DNA from: Nocardioides sp. BP30
GTDB lineage: Bacteria; Actinomycetota; Actinomycetes; Propionibacteriales; Nocardioidaceae
Length of the DNA stretch: 64,000 bases
Assembly: GCF_029873215.1 (NCBI RefSeq)
Contig: NZ_CP123620.1
Location: 3,224,001 to 3,288,000 of the forward strand
Reading direction: 5' to 3'
The translations under genes were made by a program, and so were the position numbers. Under the pieces are notes generated by a model. It was not told the DNA's origin. It saw only the letters and a list, made by a program, of their open reading frames with translations, and made no database searches. Positions 34,163-42,826 of the stretch are shown here, piece after piece. Numbering within the stretch: position 1 is the first letter of the stretch; each line of letters begins with the position of its first letter.

Positions 34163-36138
34163 GCGTGCAGACCGGCGACATCCTCTGGACGCCGCCCGCC
34201 GACGTCCTGGAGACGACGCGAGTGGGCCGCTTCCTCCGCTGGGTGAACGAGCACAACGGTCTCGACCTGAGCGGCCACGACGACCTGTGGCGCTGGTCGG
34301 TCGAGGACCTGGACGGCTTCTGGGCCGCGCTCTGGGAGTTCTTCGACGTCGCCGAGCACGGCGAGCGGAGCGCTGTCCTGGCCGAGCGCACGATGCCGGG
34401 CGCGCGGTGGTTCCCCGGCTCGCTGCTCAACTACGCCGAGCAGGCGCTGCGCGGTGCCGGCGAAGGCAGCGAGGATCGCCCGGCCGTCCTGGGCCGCTCG
34501 CAGGCCCGGCCCGACGTCGACCTCAGCTGGCGCGAGCTGCGTGATCAGGTCGCGCGTGCCCGGCGGGTCCTCGTCGACCTCGGCGTGCGGCCCGGCGACC
34601 GGGTGGCGGGCTACCTGCCGAACACCCCCGAGGCGCTGGTCGCGTTCCTGGCGGCCGCCGGCCTGGGTGCGGTGTGGACCAGCTGCGCGATCGAGTTCGG
34701 CCCCCGCAGCGTCGTCGACCGCTTCGGACAGGTCGAGCCCGTCGTGCTGCTGGTCGCCGGCGGCTACCGGTACGGCGCCAAGCCGATCGACCGGCGCGAC
34801 CAGGTGGCCGAGGTGGTCACCGGCCTGCCGAGCGTTCGGACGGTCATCGACATCGAGTACGGCGAGTGGCGCGTGGCCGGCGCCGCCTCGTGGCCGGCGC
34901 TGCTGGCCGCGGTGGTCGAGCCGCTCGCCGAGATCACACCGGTGCCCTTCGACCACCCGTTGGTGGTGCTGTTCTCCTCCGGCACGACCGGCAAGCCCAA
35001 GGCCATCGTGCACGGACACGGCGGCATCACCCTGGAGCACCTGAAGAACCACGCGCTGTCGTGGGACCTCGGCCCCGGCGACGTGATGCTGTGGTACTCC
35101 ACCACCGCCTGGATGATGTGGAACGCGCTGGTCTCGGGACTGCTGGTCGGCGCGACGATCGTGATGCTGGACGGCGACCCGGCCTACCCCGACCTCGGTT
35201 GGCAGTGGCGCCTCGCCGAGGAGACCGGGGCGACCCTGATGGGCGCCAGCCCGGGCTTCGTGATGGCCTGCCGCGCGGCCGGTCTCGACCTGCGCGACCT
35301 CGATCTCAAGATTCGCGTCGTCGGTTCGGCCGGCTCGCCGCTGCCCCCGGAGGGCTACGCCTGGATCGGCGAGCATCTCGGCGCACAGGTGCAGCTCAAC
35401 GTCGGCAGCGGCGGCACCGACGTGTGCAGCGGCCTGGTCCAGAACAACCCGCTGCTGCCCGTCCGGGCCGGGATGATCTCCGGTCGCGCCCTCGCCGTCG
35501 ACGTGCACGCGTACGACGAGGCGGGCCGCGAGGTGATCGGCGAGCCCGGCGAGCTGGTGGTCACCGCGCCGATGCCGTCCATGCCGATCGGCCTGTGGGG
35601 CGACACCGACGGCAGCAGGTTGCGCGACACCTACTTCGACACCTATCCCGGCGTGTGGCGGCACGGCGACTGGATCGTCTTCGAGCCCGACGGCAGCTGC
35701 GTCGTCACCGGTCGCAGCGACGCCACCCTCAACCGCGGCGGCGTCCGGCTGGGCACCGCAGAGTTCTACCGGGTCGTGGAGGAGCTGCCCGGGGTGGCCG
35801 ACAGCCTGGTCGTGCATCTGGAGGACCCGGCCGGCGGCAACGGCGAGCTGATCCTCTTCGTCGCCACCGCCGGCGCTGAGCCGCTCGACGAGACGCTGAT
35901 CGGCATCATCAGGACCGCGCTGCGCACCGCGCTCTCGCCTCGGCACGTGCCGGACCGGATCGTCGGCGTACCTGCCGTCCCCCGCAACCTGACCGGCAAG
36001 AAGCTGGAGCTGCCGGTCAAGCGGATCCTGCAGGGCACGCCGGCGGCACAGGTGGTCAGCCGTGACGCCCTGGCGGACCCGACGGTGCTCGACCCGTTCA
36101 TCGCCCTCGCTCCCGAGCACCAGGAGACCCACGCATGA
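34159..36138 (+). CDS. acetoacetyl-CoA-synthetase-like acyl-CoA ligase
   Basis: 659 residues, the usual length for acetoacetyl-CoA synthetase (about 650). Its ATG overlaps the couM stop (ATGA). Adenylate-forming motifs: VVLFSSGTTGKPKAIVHGHGG (P-loop, A3), LWYSTTAWMMWN, and the C-terminal GRSDATLNRGGVRLGTAEFYRVVEEL with the conserved ligase Lys block NLTGKKLELPVKRI. AacS activates free 3-keto acids. In this operon it may reload leaked aryl 3-keto acids onto CoA, or handle acetoacetate; both are inference. Confidence 0.85.
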   Translation: MSVQTGDILWTPPADVLETTRVGRFLRWVNEHNGLDLSGHDDLWRWSVEDLDGFWAALWEFFDVAEHGERSAVLAERTMPGARWFPGSLLNYAEQALRGAGEGSEDRPAVLGRSQARPDVDLSWRELRDQVARARRVLVDLGVRPGDRVAGYLPNTPEALVAFLAAAGLGAVWTSCAIEFGPRSVVDRFGQVEPVVLLVAGGYRYGAKPIDRRDQVAEVVTGLPSVRTVIDIEYGEWRVAGAASWPALLAAVVEPLAEITPVPFDHPLVVLFSSGTTGKPKAIVHGHGGITLEHLKNHALSWDLGPGDVMLWYSTTAWMMWNALVSGLLVGATIVMLDGDPAYPDLGWQWRLAEETGATLMGASPGFVMACRAAGLDLRDLDLKIRVVGSAGSPLPPEGYAWIGEHLGAQVQLNVGSGGTDVCSGLVQNNPLLPVRAGMISGRALAVDVHAYDEAGREVIGEPGELVVTAPMPSMPIGLWGDTDGSRLRDTYFDTYPGVWRHGDWIVFEPDGSCVVTGRSDATLNRGGVRLGTAEFYRVVEELPGVADSLVVHLEDPAGGNGELILFVATAGAEPLDETLIGIIRTALRTALSPRHVPDRIVGVPAVPRNLTGKKLELPVKRILQGTPAAQVVSRDALADPTVLDPFIALAPEHQETHA

Positions 36139-37115
36139 GGACCGACATCAGCACCCTCGCGGTGGTCGGGGCCGGCTCGATCGGCGGCAGCTGGACCGCC
36201 CTGGCCCTGGCCAAGGGACTGACCGTGCACGCCGCCGACCCCGACCCGGCGGCCGAGGACCGGCTGCGCACCGCCGTGGCGGCGCACCTGGTCGAGCTCG
36301 ACACGGACGCCGGCGCGCTGGAGCGCCTGCACGTCCACCTCGACCCCGCCGGTGCCGTCGCACCGGCCGACCTGGTCATCGAGTCGGGGCCCGAGCGGGT
36401 CGACCTCAAGCGTGAGCTCTTCGCCGCCCTCGATGCGGTGGCGGCGCCCGACGTGGTGCTGGCCAGCAGCTCCTCCGGGTTCGGGCCGAGCGCCTTCCAG
36501 GACGCCTGCCGCCACCCCGAGCGGGTGGTGGTGGCGCACCCCTTCAACCCGCCGCACCTGGTCCCGCTGGTCGAGGTGGTCGGCGGGCGCGCGACGTCGG
36601 AGGAGACGATCGAGGCGACCATGACCGCGATGACCCGGCTCGGGCGTCAACCGGTGCGCGTGCGTGCCGAGCTGCCCGGACACGTGGTGAACCGGCTGCA
36701 GTCGGCGCTGTGGCGCGAGGCCTACGACCTGGTCCGCCGGGGCGCGATCACCGTGGCCGACCTCGACCGGGCCGTCGCCTCCGGGCCGGGCCTGCGGTGG
36801 GCACTGCTCGGACCCATCGCGACCCAGCACCTCTCCGGCGGTCCCGGCGGGATGGCGCACGTGCTGGAGCACCTCGGGCCGCCGATGGTCGACTGGTGGA
36901 ACGACCTCGGCTCCCCCGAGCTCACCCCCGAGCTCACCGCCGAGCTGGTCGACGGCGTACGGGCCGAGATGGCCGGCCGCGAGCGCGACGTCCTCGCCCG
37001 GCGGGACCGTGCCCTGCGCGAGCTGATCGCGCTCAAGCAGCGCGTCGGCCTCGGCGACCGTGACCAGCTCGACGACTGTGACCAGCTCGACGACCACGGG
37101 GGTGAGGCGCGATGA
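36135..37115 (+). CDS. couN: 3-hydroxyacyl-CoA dehydrogenase, Cou-type (couN)
   Basis: 326 residues, ATG overlapping the previous stop (ATGA). Rossmann N-terminus AVVGAGSIGGSWTALALAKG, then SSSSGFGPSAFQDACRHPERVVVAHPFNPPHLVPLVEVV with the catalytic His and the NPP block. The C-terminal domain (PGHVVNRLQSALWREAYDLV) is of 3HCDH type. It oxidises the 3-hydroxy-3-aryl-propanoyl-CoA to the 3-keto form. The C-terminus ends in a repeated Asp/Asp-Gln-Leu-Asp-like stretch. Confidence 0.82.
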   Translation: MRTDISTLAVVGAGSIGGSWTALALAKGLTVHAADPDPAAEDRLRTAVAAHLVELDTDAGALERLHVHLDPAGAVAPADLVIESGPERVDLKRELFAALDAVAAPDVVLASSSSGFGPSAFQDACRHPERVVVAHPFNPPHLVPLVEVVGGRATSEETIEATMTAMTRLGRQPVRVRAELPGHVVNRLQSALWREAYDLVRRGAITVADLDRAVASGPGLRWALLGPIATQHLSGGPGGMAHVLEHLGPPMVDWWNDLGSPELTPELTAELVDGVRAEMAGRERDVLARRDRALRELIALKQRVGLGDRDQLDDCDQLDDHGGEAR

Positions 37116-38641
37116 GAGACAACGGCCTCGGCTCCTGGACCCGCCGCCGCGCCCGGATGACACCGGCGAAGGCGGCCCTGATCCAAGACGACGTGCCGAC
37201 GACGTACGCCGACCTCCACCGCGGGGCGACCCAGCTGGCCCACGGGCTGCGCGAGCGAGGCGTGCGACGCGGTGACCGGGTCGCGTTCCTCGGCCTCAAC
37301 TCCGTGGAGATGGTGACGGCGATGTTCGCCACCGCGCAGCTCGGCGGCGTGTTCGTCCCGGTGAACACCCGGCTCGCGACACCGGAGCTCGCCCACGTGC
37401 TCGGCCACAGCGGCGCGAGCCTGCTGCTCGTCGAGGACGCCCTGGCCGGACCGACCGAGGACCCCGCCATCACGGCGCTGGGGATCGACACCCTCGTCTT
37501 CACCCGCGCGGCCGGCGCGGGCCTGGACGGCCTCCGGAGCGAGGACGAGAGCGAGATCGACGAGCCGATCGGCCTCGACGACCTCTTCATGATCCAGTAC
37601 ACCTCCGGCACCAGCGGTCGCCCCAAGGGCGTGATGCTGACGCACGGCAACGTGTTCTGGAACGTCGCCAACCTGCTCGTCGACATCGACCTCACCAGCG
37701 AGGAGGTCGCACTCGTCACCGCCCCGCTGTTCCACACCGCCGCGCTCAACCAGGTGCTGTTCCCGACCATCCTCAAGGGCGGCACCGCGTTGATCGAGGC
37801 GCGGTTCGACCCCGTCCGGGCGATCGACCTGATCGAGTCGATGCGGGTCAGCCTGCTCTTCGGGGTCACCTCGATGTACCTCGCTCTGGCCGCCGCCCCG
37901 CGCTTCGGCGAGGCCGACCTCGGCAGCCTGCGGCTGGCGCTCAGCGGCGGCGCGCCGATCCCCGAGTCGCTGCTGCACACCTGGCTCGACCGCGGCCTGA
38001 TGATCGTGCAGGGCTACGGCCTGACCGAGGCCTCCCCCGGTACGACGATGCTGCGCGCGGCCGACGGCGTCCGCAAGCTCGGCTCGGCCGGCACGGCCTG
38101 CTTCTTCACCGATGTGCGAGTGGTGGCCCAGGACGTGCAGGGCGAGCGCGAGACAGCCGTCGGCGAGCCCGGCGAGGTCCTGGTCTCCGGACCGAACGTC
38201 TCCCCCGGCTACTGGCAGGACGAGGCGGCCACAGCCGCCGCCTTCGACACGGCCTCCGACGAGCGCGGCTGGCTGCATACCGGCGACCTGGCGGTGCGCG
38301 ACCAGGAGGGCTACCTCCGCATCGTCGACCGGCTCAAGGACATGTACATCTCGGGCGGGGAGAACGTCTACCCCGCCGAGGTCGAGCAGGCGCTGCACAG
38401 CCATCCCGACATCGCCGAGTGCGCGGTGGTCGGCGTACCCGACGAGCGGTGGGGCGAGGTCGGCCGGGCCTTCGTCGTGGTCCGCGCAGGCGCAGACCTC
38501 GACGAGGCGGGTGTCCTCGCCCACCTCGACGGCCGGCTGGCACGCTACAAGCTGCCCCGGACCGTGGTGTTCCTGCCCGAGCTGCCGCACAACGCGTCCG
38601 GCAAGCTGGTGAAGTCCCGACTGCGAGAGGCGACCCCGTGA
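37112..38641 (+). CDS. couL: p-hydroxycinnamoyl-CoA ligase-type acyl-CoA synthetase (couL)
   Basis: 509 residues, ATGA overlap with couN. DLFMIQYTSGTSGRPKGVMLTHGN is the P-loop; GYGLTEASPGTTM and the hinge/ligase block RLKDMYISGGENVYPAEVEQALHSHP identify a class I CoA ligase; the catalytic Lys is near SGKLVKSRL at the C-terminus. In the Cou pathway CouL activates p-coumarate and ferulate. Substrate choice here is inferred from context. Confidence 0.82.
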   Translation: MRDNGLGSWTRRRARMTPAKAALIQDDVPTTYADLHRGATQLAHGLRERGVRRGDRVAFLGLNSVEMVTAMFATAQLGGVFVPVNTRLATPELAHVLGHSGASLLLVEDALAGPTEDPAITALGIDTLVFTRAAGAGLDGLRSEDESEIDEPIGLDDLFMIQYTSGTSGRPKGVMLTHGNVFWNVANLLVDIDLTSEEVALVTAPLFHTAALNQVLFPTILKGGTALIEARFDPVRAIDLIESMRVSLLFGVTSMYLALAAAPRFGEADLGSLRLALSGGAPIPESLLHTWLDRGLMIVQGYGLTEASPGTTMLRAADGVRKLGSAGTACFFTDVRVVAQDVQGERETAVGEPGEVLVSGPNVSPGYWQDEAATAAAFDTASDERGWLHTGDLAVRDQEGYLRIVDRLKDMYISGGENVYPAEVEQALHSHPDIAECAVVGVPDERWGEVGRAFVVVRAGADLDEAGVLAHLDGRLARYKLPRTVVFLPELPHNASGKLVKSRLREATP

Positions 38642-39549
38642 CCGACCCCGCCGACGTTCCCGTGACCCGCTACGAGCCGCGCATCGACCTCGAGGCGATC
38701 ACGGCGATCGACGTCCACGTCCACGTCGAGGCCGACGACCACGGCCACCACGCGCTCGACGAGGAGCTGATGGACGCCTCCGCGGCCTACTTCAAGGGGA
38801 CGGAGAGTCGCACGCCCACGGTGGAGGACCTGGCGGCGCGCTACCGCGCGGCAGGGATGGCGGCGGTCGTGTTCACCGTCGACGCCACCACCGCGACCGG
38901 CCACCCGGCGCTGTCCAGCGAGGAGATCGCCGTCGCGGCGGCGGCACACGCCGACGTGCTGATCCCCTTCGGATCGGTCGACCCGCACCAGGGCGAGGCG
39001 GCGGTACGGCGCGCGCGGATGCTCGTGGAGGAGTACGGCGTCCGCGGGTTCAAGTTCCACCCCAGCCTGCAGGCCTTCTCCCCCGACGATCCGGCGTTCC
39101 GCCCGTTGTGGGCGGCGGTGGAGGAGCTCGGCGTGCCGGCGCTCTTCCACACCGGTCAGAACGGCATCGGGGCAGGGCTGCCCGGTGGGCGCGGGATCAA
39201 GCTGCGCTACTCCAACCCGATCCTGCTCGACGACGTCGCCGCCGACTTCCCCGGTTTGACCGTCATCCTCGCGCACCCGTCGGTGCCCTGGCAGGGCGAG
39301 GCGATCTCGATGGCCACCCACAAGTCGAACGTCTTCATCGACCTGTCCGGCTGGCGGCCGAAGTACTTCCCACCCGAGCTGGTCCGCGCGGCCGGCGGCA
39401 TGCTGCGCCACAAGGTGCTCTTCGGCAGCGACTACCCGCTGATCACGCCCGAGCGGTGGCTGGAGGACTTCGAGCAGCTCGGCGTCGACCCGGCGTACCT
39501 TCCGGGGATCCTGAAGCAGAACGCCGCCGGCGTGCTGGGGCTGGGCTGA
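38638..39549 (+). CDS. couO: amidohydrolase-superfamily beta-ketoacyl-CoA hydrolase (couO)
   Basis: 303 residues, GTG overlapping the couL stop (GTGA). DVHVHVEAD gives H27-x-H29; HTGQNGIGAG, VILAHPSVPW and LFGSDYPLI (Asp265) complete an ACMSD-like metal site. In R. jostii CouO, an amidohydrolase of this kind (metal ligand Asp257) replaces thiolase plus thioesterase, cleaving the aryl 3-ketoacyl-CoA to aryl acid and acetyl-CoA. The presence of this gene, and lack of any thiolase, is the strongest evidence for the Cou-type route. Confidence 0.85.
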   Translation: MTDPADVPVTRYEPRIDLEAITAIDVHVHVEADDHGHHALDEELMDASAAYFKGTESRTPTVEDLAARYRAAGMAAVVFTVDATTATGHPALSSEEIAVAAAAHADVLIPFGSVDPHQGEAAVRRARMLVEEYGVRGFKFHPSLQAFSPDDPAFRPLWAAVEELGVPALFHTGQNGIGAGLPGGRGIKLRYSNPILLDDVAADFPGLTVILAHPSVPWQGEAISMATHKSNVFIDLSGWRPKYFPPELVRAAGGMLRHKVLFGSDYPLITPERWLEDFEQLGVDPAYLPGILKQNAAGVLGLG

Positions 39550-39620
39550 GCCGGCTGTCCTGAGGTTCTCTAGGATGGCTGCGATCCGCCGGTGACGACC
39601 GGCGCGGAGAAGGGGCTGCG

Positions 39621-40106
39621 ATGACGGACACCGCCGAAGCGATGGACGCGCAGCCGACCGCCGCGCCGCCGACGCTGCTCTACCTGATGAAGCAGGTCGA
39701 GCTCGCCGTGCGCGCCGAGCTGGACGAGCTCGCCCGTCCGGTCGGCCTGACCGCCCTGCAGTACACCGCGCTGACGGTGCTCGAGCGTCACCCGGACCTG
39801 ACCGCCGCCCACCTGGCGCGACTCTCCTTCGTCACCGCCCAGAGCATGGCGGACATGGTCACGGCGTTGCTCGACCGCGGGCTGATCGAGCGGCACCGCG
39901 ATCCCGCCGACCGGCGCCGGCTGGTGATCGCGCTGACCGCCGAGGGCCAGCGGCTGCTCGATGACCTGCGACCCGCCGTCGTGGACCTGGAACGACAGAT
40001 GCTGTCGTTGATGTCGGCGTCCGAGGCGGACGCCCTCCGACGCGCTGTCGAGCTGTGCCGACGGGCCCTGCGCCGGCCCGACGCCGGGGACCCGGACCGG
40101 CCCTGA
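39621..40106 (+). CDS. couR: MarR-family repressor, CouR-like
   Basis: 161 residues. Winged helix: GLTALQYTALTVLERHPDLTAAHLARLSFVTAQSMADMVTALLDRGLIERHRDPADRRRLVIALT, the MarR signature with the D-R-R wing. In Rhodococcus CouR is a MarR repressor released by p-hydroxycinnamoyl-CoA. Here it lies between the cou operon and couT, with related palindromes upstream of both. Confidence 0.85.
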   Translation: MTDTAEAMDAQPTAAPPTLLYLMKQVELAVRAELDELARPVGLTALQYTALTVLERHPDLTAAHLARLSFVTAQSMADMVTALLDRGLIERHRDPADRRRLVIALTAEGQRLLDDLRPAVVDLERQMLSLMSASEADALRRAVELCRRALRRPDAGDPDRP

Positions 40107-40140
40107 CCTGGGCTTTCGCATATCAAACGGGACGCCGAGC

Positions 40141-40162
40141 ATATTAATCAGGAAACCTGTAC
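40141..40162. promoter_or_regulatory. candidate CouR operator before couT
   Basis: ATATTAATCAGGAAACCTGT with inverted repeat CAGG-AAA-CCTG at 40149-40159, 36 bp before the couT ATG. It shares AATCAGGA and CCTGT with the site at 33337-33356. Confidence 0.55.
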
Positions 40163-40175
40163 ATCAAGCTCGCAG

Positions 40176-40191
40176 TGTGGTTTGCTTCACA
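40176..40191. promoter_or_regulatory. CRP-like site at couT start
   Basis: TGTGG-TTTGCT-TCACA is one base from the CRP consensus TGTGA-N6-TCACA; the arms extend to AGTGTG/CACACT. It ends four bases before the ATG, where a bound protein would block initiation. Could be chance. Confidence 0.35.
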
Positions 40192-40194
40192 CTT

Positions 40195-41832
40195 ATGAGT
40201 GAGACCGTCGCAGCCTCCGGCGCCCCGGCGATGTTGCCCAAGCTGACCGCAGGCACGCTCGTTGCCGCTGTCGGTGCGTGCTTCGTCGCCCAGGTCGGCG
40301 TCAGCATCCCCGCCGTCATCAACGGCTACATCAACCAAGACCTCGGGACCACCTCGACCCAGCTGACCTGGGTCTCCGACGCCTTCCTGGTGCCGGTGAC
40401 CCTGTTCGAGCTGACCTTCGGCGTCGTCGGCGACCTGTTCGGTCGCAAGCGGTTGCTGGCGATCGGCTCGCTGCTGATGGTCATCGGTGGCCTGTTCGGC
40501 TTCTTCACGCCCTCCAGCGGGGTCGGCGTGCTGCTGACCGGCCAGGTCATCGCCGGTCTCGGCGCTGCCGCCATCTTCCCGACCTCGGTGGCGATGATCG
40601 CGGCCGGGACCCACACCGTCAGGGATCGGGCCCATGCCATCTCGATCTGGGCCGCCGCGCTGACCACCGGCGGATTCATGTCGCCGCTGATCGGCGGCCT
40701 CCTGGCCAAGATCCACCACTCCGGCGGTGAGTTCTCCAGCTGGCGGTACGCGTTCCTGGCGATGGCAGTCCTCGCGGCGGTCAGCACCGCCATCACCCTG
40801 GTGGCAGCGCAGAACTCGTCCTCCCCTGTCGGTCGCTCGCTCGACTGGCCCGGGCAGATCACCATCGCCATCGCCCTCTTCGCCCTCCTCTTCGGCGTCA
40901 TCCAGGGCGCTGAGGACGGCTGGAGCAGCGGTCGGGTCATCGGCAGCTTCGTCGCCGCGGTCGTCTTCATGGTGGCGTTCGTGGTGATCGAGCGGCGCGT
41001 CGACAAGCCGCTCATCCAGCTCGACCTGTTCAGCAACCGGATGTTCACTGTCTCGGCCGTCGTGACGGTCCTGGGCATGTTCGCCTACCTCGGCACCGCA
41101 TACGCGACCAGCATCCGGCTCTCGGCGATCCTCAACTACTCCCCGCTCAAGACCGCCGGCGGCTTCGTCCTGCTCAACATCATGGGCGTGGTGCTCTTCC
41201 CGGTCAGCGCACGGATGCTGCAGCGCTACAACCCCGGTTGGGTGCTCGCGGCCGGCATGGGTCTCATCGGTGTCGGCGATGTCGCCCTGGCGGCACTTCC
41301 CGCCGCCTCGCACGCCGGCGTCTGGGTCATGGCCATCCCGCTGCTCGTCATCGGCGCGGGCTTCAAGACCGCCGTCACCGCCATCACGGTGGTCGCCGTC
41401 AACAGTGTGCCCACCGACAAGGCCGGCATGGCCAGCGGTGCGACCAGCATGCTGCGCGACTTCGGCCTGACGCTGGGCCCGGCGATCGTCGGCGCCATCG
41501 CGCTGACCAACGCCGCGAACGCGATCAGCGCCAAGGTCGCCGGCTCGCCGAAGCTGCAGAGCGCGATGGAGGCCTTCAACTCCTCCGCCCAGGTCCCGCC
41601 GCCGGTCAAGGGCGCGGTCAACTCGGGCCCGCTGGGCGCGAACGCGATCCCGGCGGAGCTCAACCCGCTCAAGGACGTCGCCTTCCACGCCCTGTCGCAC
41701 GCCTACTCCATCGGCTACCTGGTCTGCGGCATCGCCGCCCTGGTCGCCGCCGTGATCGCGGCGCTGATGCTCGGCGGCCGCCAGCACAGCCACACCTTCG
41801 TGGCGGGTGCCGAGGCCTCCGCACCGCAGTAA
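40195..41832 (+). CDS. couT: MFS transporter, DHA2-like (couT candidate)
   Basis: 545 residues, ATG at 40195 without a clear ribosome site (GTG at 40177 alternative). About 14 helices. GVVGDLFGRKRLLAIG is MFS motif A, and GLGAAAIFPTSVAMIAA follows in helix 4. In the Cou system CouT is the p-hydroxycinnamate importer of the MFS. DHA2 homology usually implies efflux, so this could instead export toxic phenolics. Regulation by CouR is suggested by the palindrome upstream. Confidence 0.75.
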   Translation: MSETVAASGAPAMLPKLTAGTLVAAVGACFVAQVGVSIPAVINGYINQDLGTTSTQLTWVSDAFLVPVTLFELTFGVVGDLFGRKRLLAIGSLLMVIGGLFGFFTPSSGVGVLLTGQVIAGLGAAAIFPTSVAMIAAGTHTVRDRAHAISIWAAALTTGGFMSPLIGGLLAKIHHSGGEFSSWRYAFLAMAVLAAVSTAITLVAAQNSSSPVGRSLDWPGQITIAIALFALLFGVIQGAEDGWSSGRVIGSFVAAVVFMVAFVVIERRVDKPLIQLDLFSNRMFTVSAVVTVLGMFAYLGTAYATSIRLSAILNYSPLKTAGGFVLLNIMGVVLFPVSARMLQRYNPGWVLAAGMGLIGVGDVALAALPAASHAGVWVMAIPLLVIGAGFKTAVTAITVVAVNSVPTDKAGMASGATSMLRDFGLTLGPAIVGAIALTNAANAISAKVAGSPKLQSAMEAFNSSAQVPPPVKGAVNSGPLGANAIPAELNPLKDVAFHALSHAYSIGYLVCGIAALVAAVIAALMLGGRQHSHTFVAGAEASAPQ

Positions 41833-41843
41833 GTCCCCCGCAG

Positions 41844-41917
41844 GCCGAGAGGTCAGGTTTCGCGGGTCGAGTGTCCAGCGAGCTGGACACTCAACCCGCG
41901 AAACCTGACCTCTCGGC
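41844..41917. terminator. 35-bp-arm hairpin, probable bidirectional terminator
   Basis: Arms 41844-41878 and 41883-41917 match at 34 of 35 positions around the loop CGAG. It begins 12 bases after the couT stop and includes the stop codon of the convergent IclR gene (41891-41893). The core CGCGGGTCGAGTG is the complement of CACTCGACCCGCG near 31752. Far longer than a typical terminator, so it may be a dispersed repeat used as one. Confidence 0.75.
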
Positions 41918-42724
41918 GTTGTTGGGGCCGCCCGGGCGTCGGCGCGAGCCCCGCGGCTGCTGGCGAGCGGTCGGTGAGCCGAGGAGCCGCGAGATCGTCC
42001 TGCTGGCCGCTCGCAGGGCCGGCGTGATCGCCTGCGGCGAGATCGGGCCCACGGCATGGAAGACCACCGAGAGGGCAGCGACGACGCTGTCGTCCGCGCC
42101 CCGCACCGGACAGGCGACCGAGACAGCGTCGGAGGTCACCTGCCGATCGCTGATCGCGACGTCGTGGCGGCGTACGTCCGCCAGCACCGACCGCAGGTGG
42201 ACCGGGTCGGTGACCGTATGCGGGGTCCAGCGTCGCAGCCGGTTGCCGAGCACCTCCTCCTGCACGGGCGCCGGTGCATGCGCGAGCAGCACCAGCCCGA
42301 CCCCCGTCGAGTGCATCGCGAACCGCCCGCCCACCCGGGTCAGGACAGGTACGGCGCCGCGCCCGGTGAGGCGCTCCAGGTAGACGATCTCGAGGTGGTC
42401 GCGGACGGCGAGCTGCACGTTCTCGTGGGTGGCCTCGTAGAGGTCCTCCATGATCGGCAGCGCCACCTCCCGCAACGGCAGGCCGCGCGGCGCCAGCGAG
42501 GCGATCTCCCACAACCGCAGGCCGAGCTCGTAGTCACCGGCCTGCGTGCGCTCCAGCGCGCCCCAGCCCACCAGGTCGGTGACGATGCGGTGCGTCGTGG
42601 TGAGCGCGAGGCCGCTGCGCCGCGCGACCTCGGAGAGGCTCAGACGAGGCTGGGCGCTGGTGAAGGCGGCGAGCACATCGAGCGTCTTGGTGGTCAGCGA
42701 GGCTGCACCGGTGGAGGCGGGCAC
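41891..42724 (-). CDS. IclR-family regulator of the van genes
   Basis: 277 residues from GTG at 42722-42724. N-terminal winged HTH: LSLSEVARRSGLALTTTHRIVTDLVGWGALERTQAGDYELG. The C-terminal IclR effector domain contains RLTGRGAVPVLTRVGG, MHSTGVGLVLLAHAP and AVSVACPVRGADDSVVAALSV. Divergent from vanA; a TTCCG-N5-CGGAA palindrome in the shared region is its likely operator. The last 20 or so residues are encoded by the hairpin repeat (RSGFAG), so the C-terminus looks extended by the repeat. Confidence 0.88.
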   Translation of the reverse strand: MPASTGAASLTTKTLDVLAAFTSAQPRLSLSEVARRSGLALTTTHRIVTDLVGWGALERTQAGDYELGLRLWEIASLAPRGLPLREVALPIMEDLYEATHENVQLAVRDHLEIVYLERLTGRGAVPVLTRVGGRFAMHSTGVGLVLLAHAPAPVQEEVLGNRLRRWTPHTVTDPVHLRSVLADVRRHDVAISDRQVTSDAVSVACPVRGADDSVVAALSVVFHAVGPISPQAITPALRAASRTISRLLGSPTARQQPRGSRRRPGGPNNAERSGFAG

Positions 42725-42738
42725 GGGACCAGTATGTC

Positions 42739-42753
42739 TTCCGGTAGACGGAA
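42739..42753. promoter_or_regulatory. IclR operator candidate
   Basis: TTCCG-GTAGA-CGGAA, perfect 5-bp arms, 15 bp before the iclR start and 74 bp before vanA. IclR proteins commonly bind TTCCG/CGGAA palindromes of this kind. Confidence 0.6.
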
Positions 42754-42826
42754 AGCATGTGTCGGCCGTCACGCTCCGGGGCGCAAGGTTCCTATAGACC
42801 CACTCCCTCAGCACTCAGGAGCTCCC

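Noticed and set aside
34054..36132. 692-codon minus-strand open frame
   Set aside because: Antisense shadow of the acetoacetyl-CoA-synthetase-like gene; the plus-strand protein has all family motifs.
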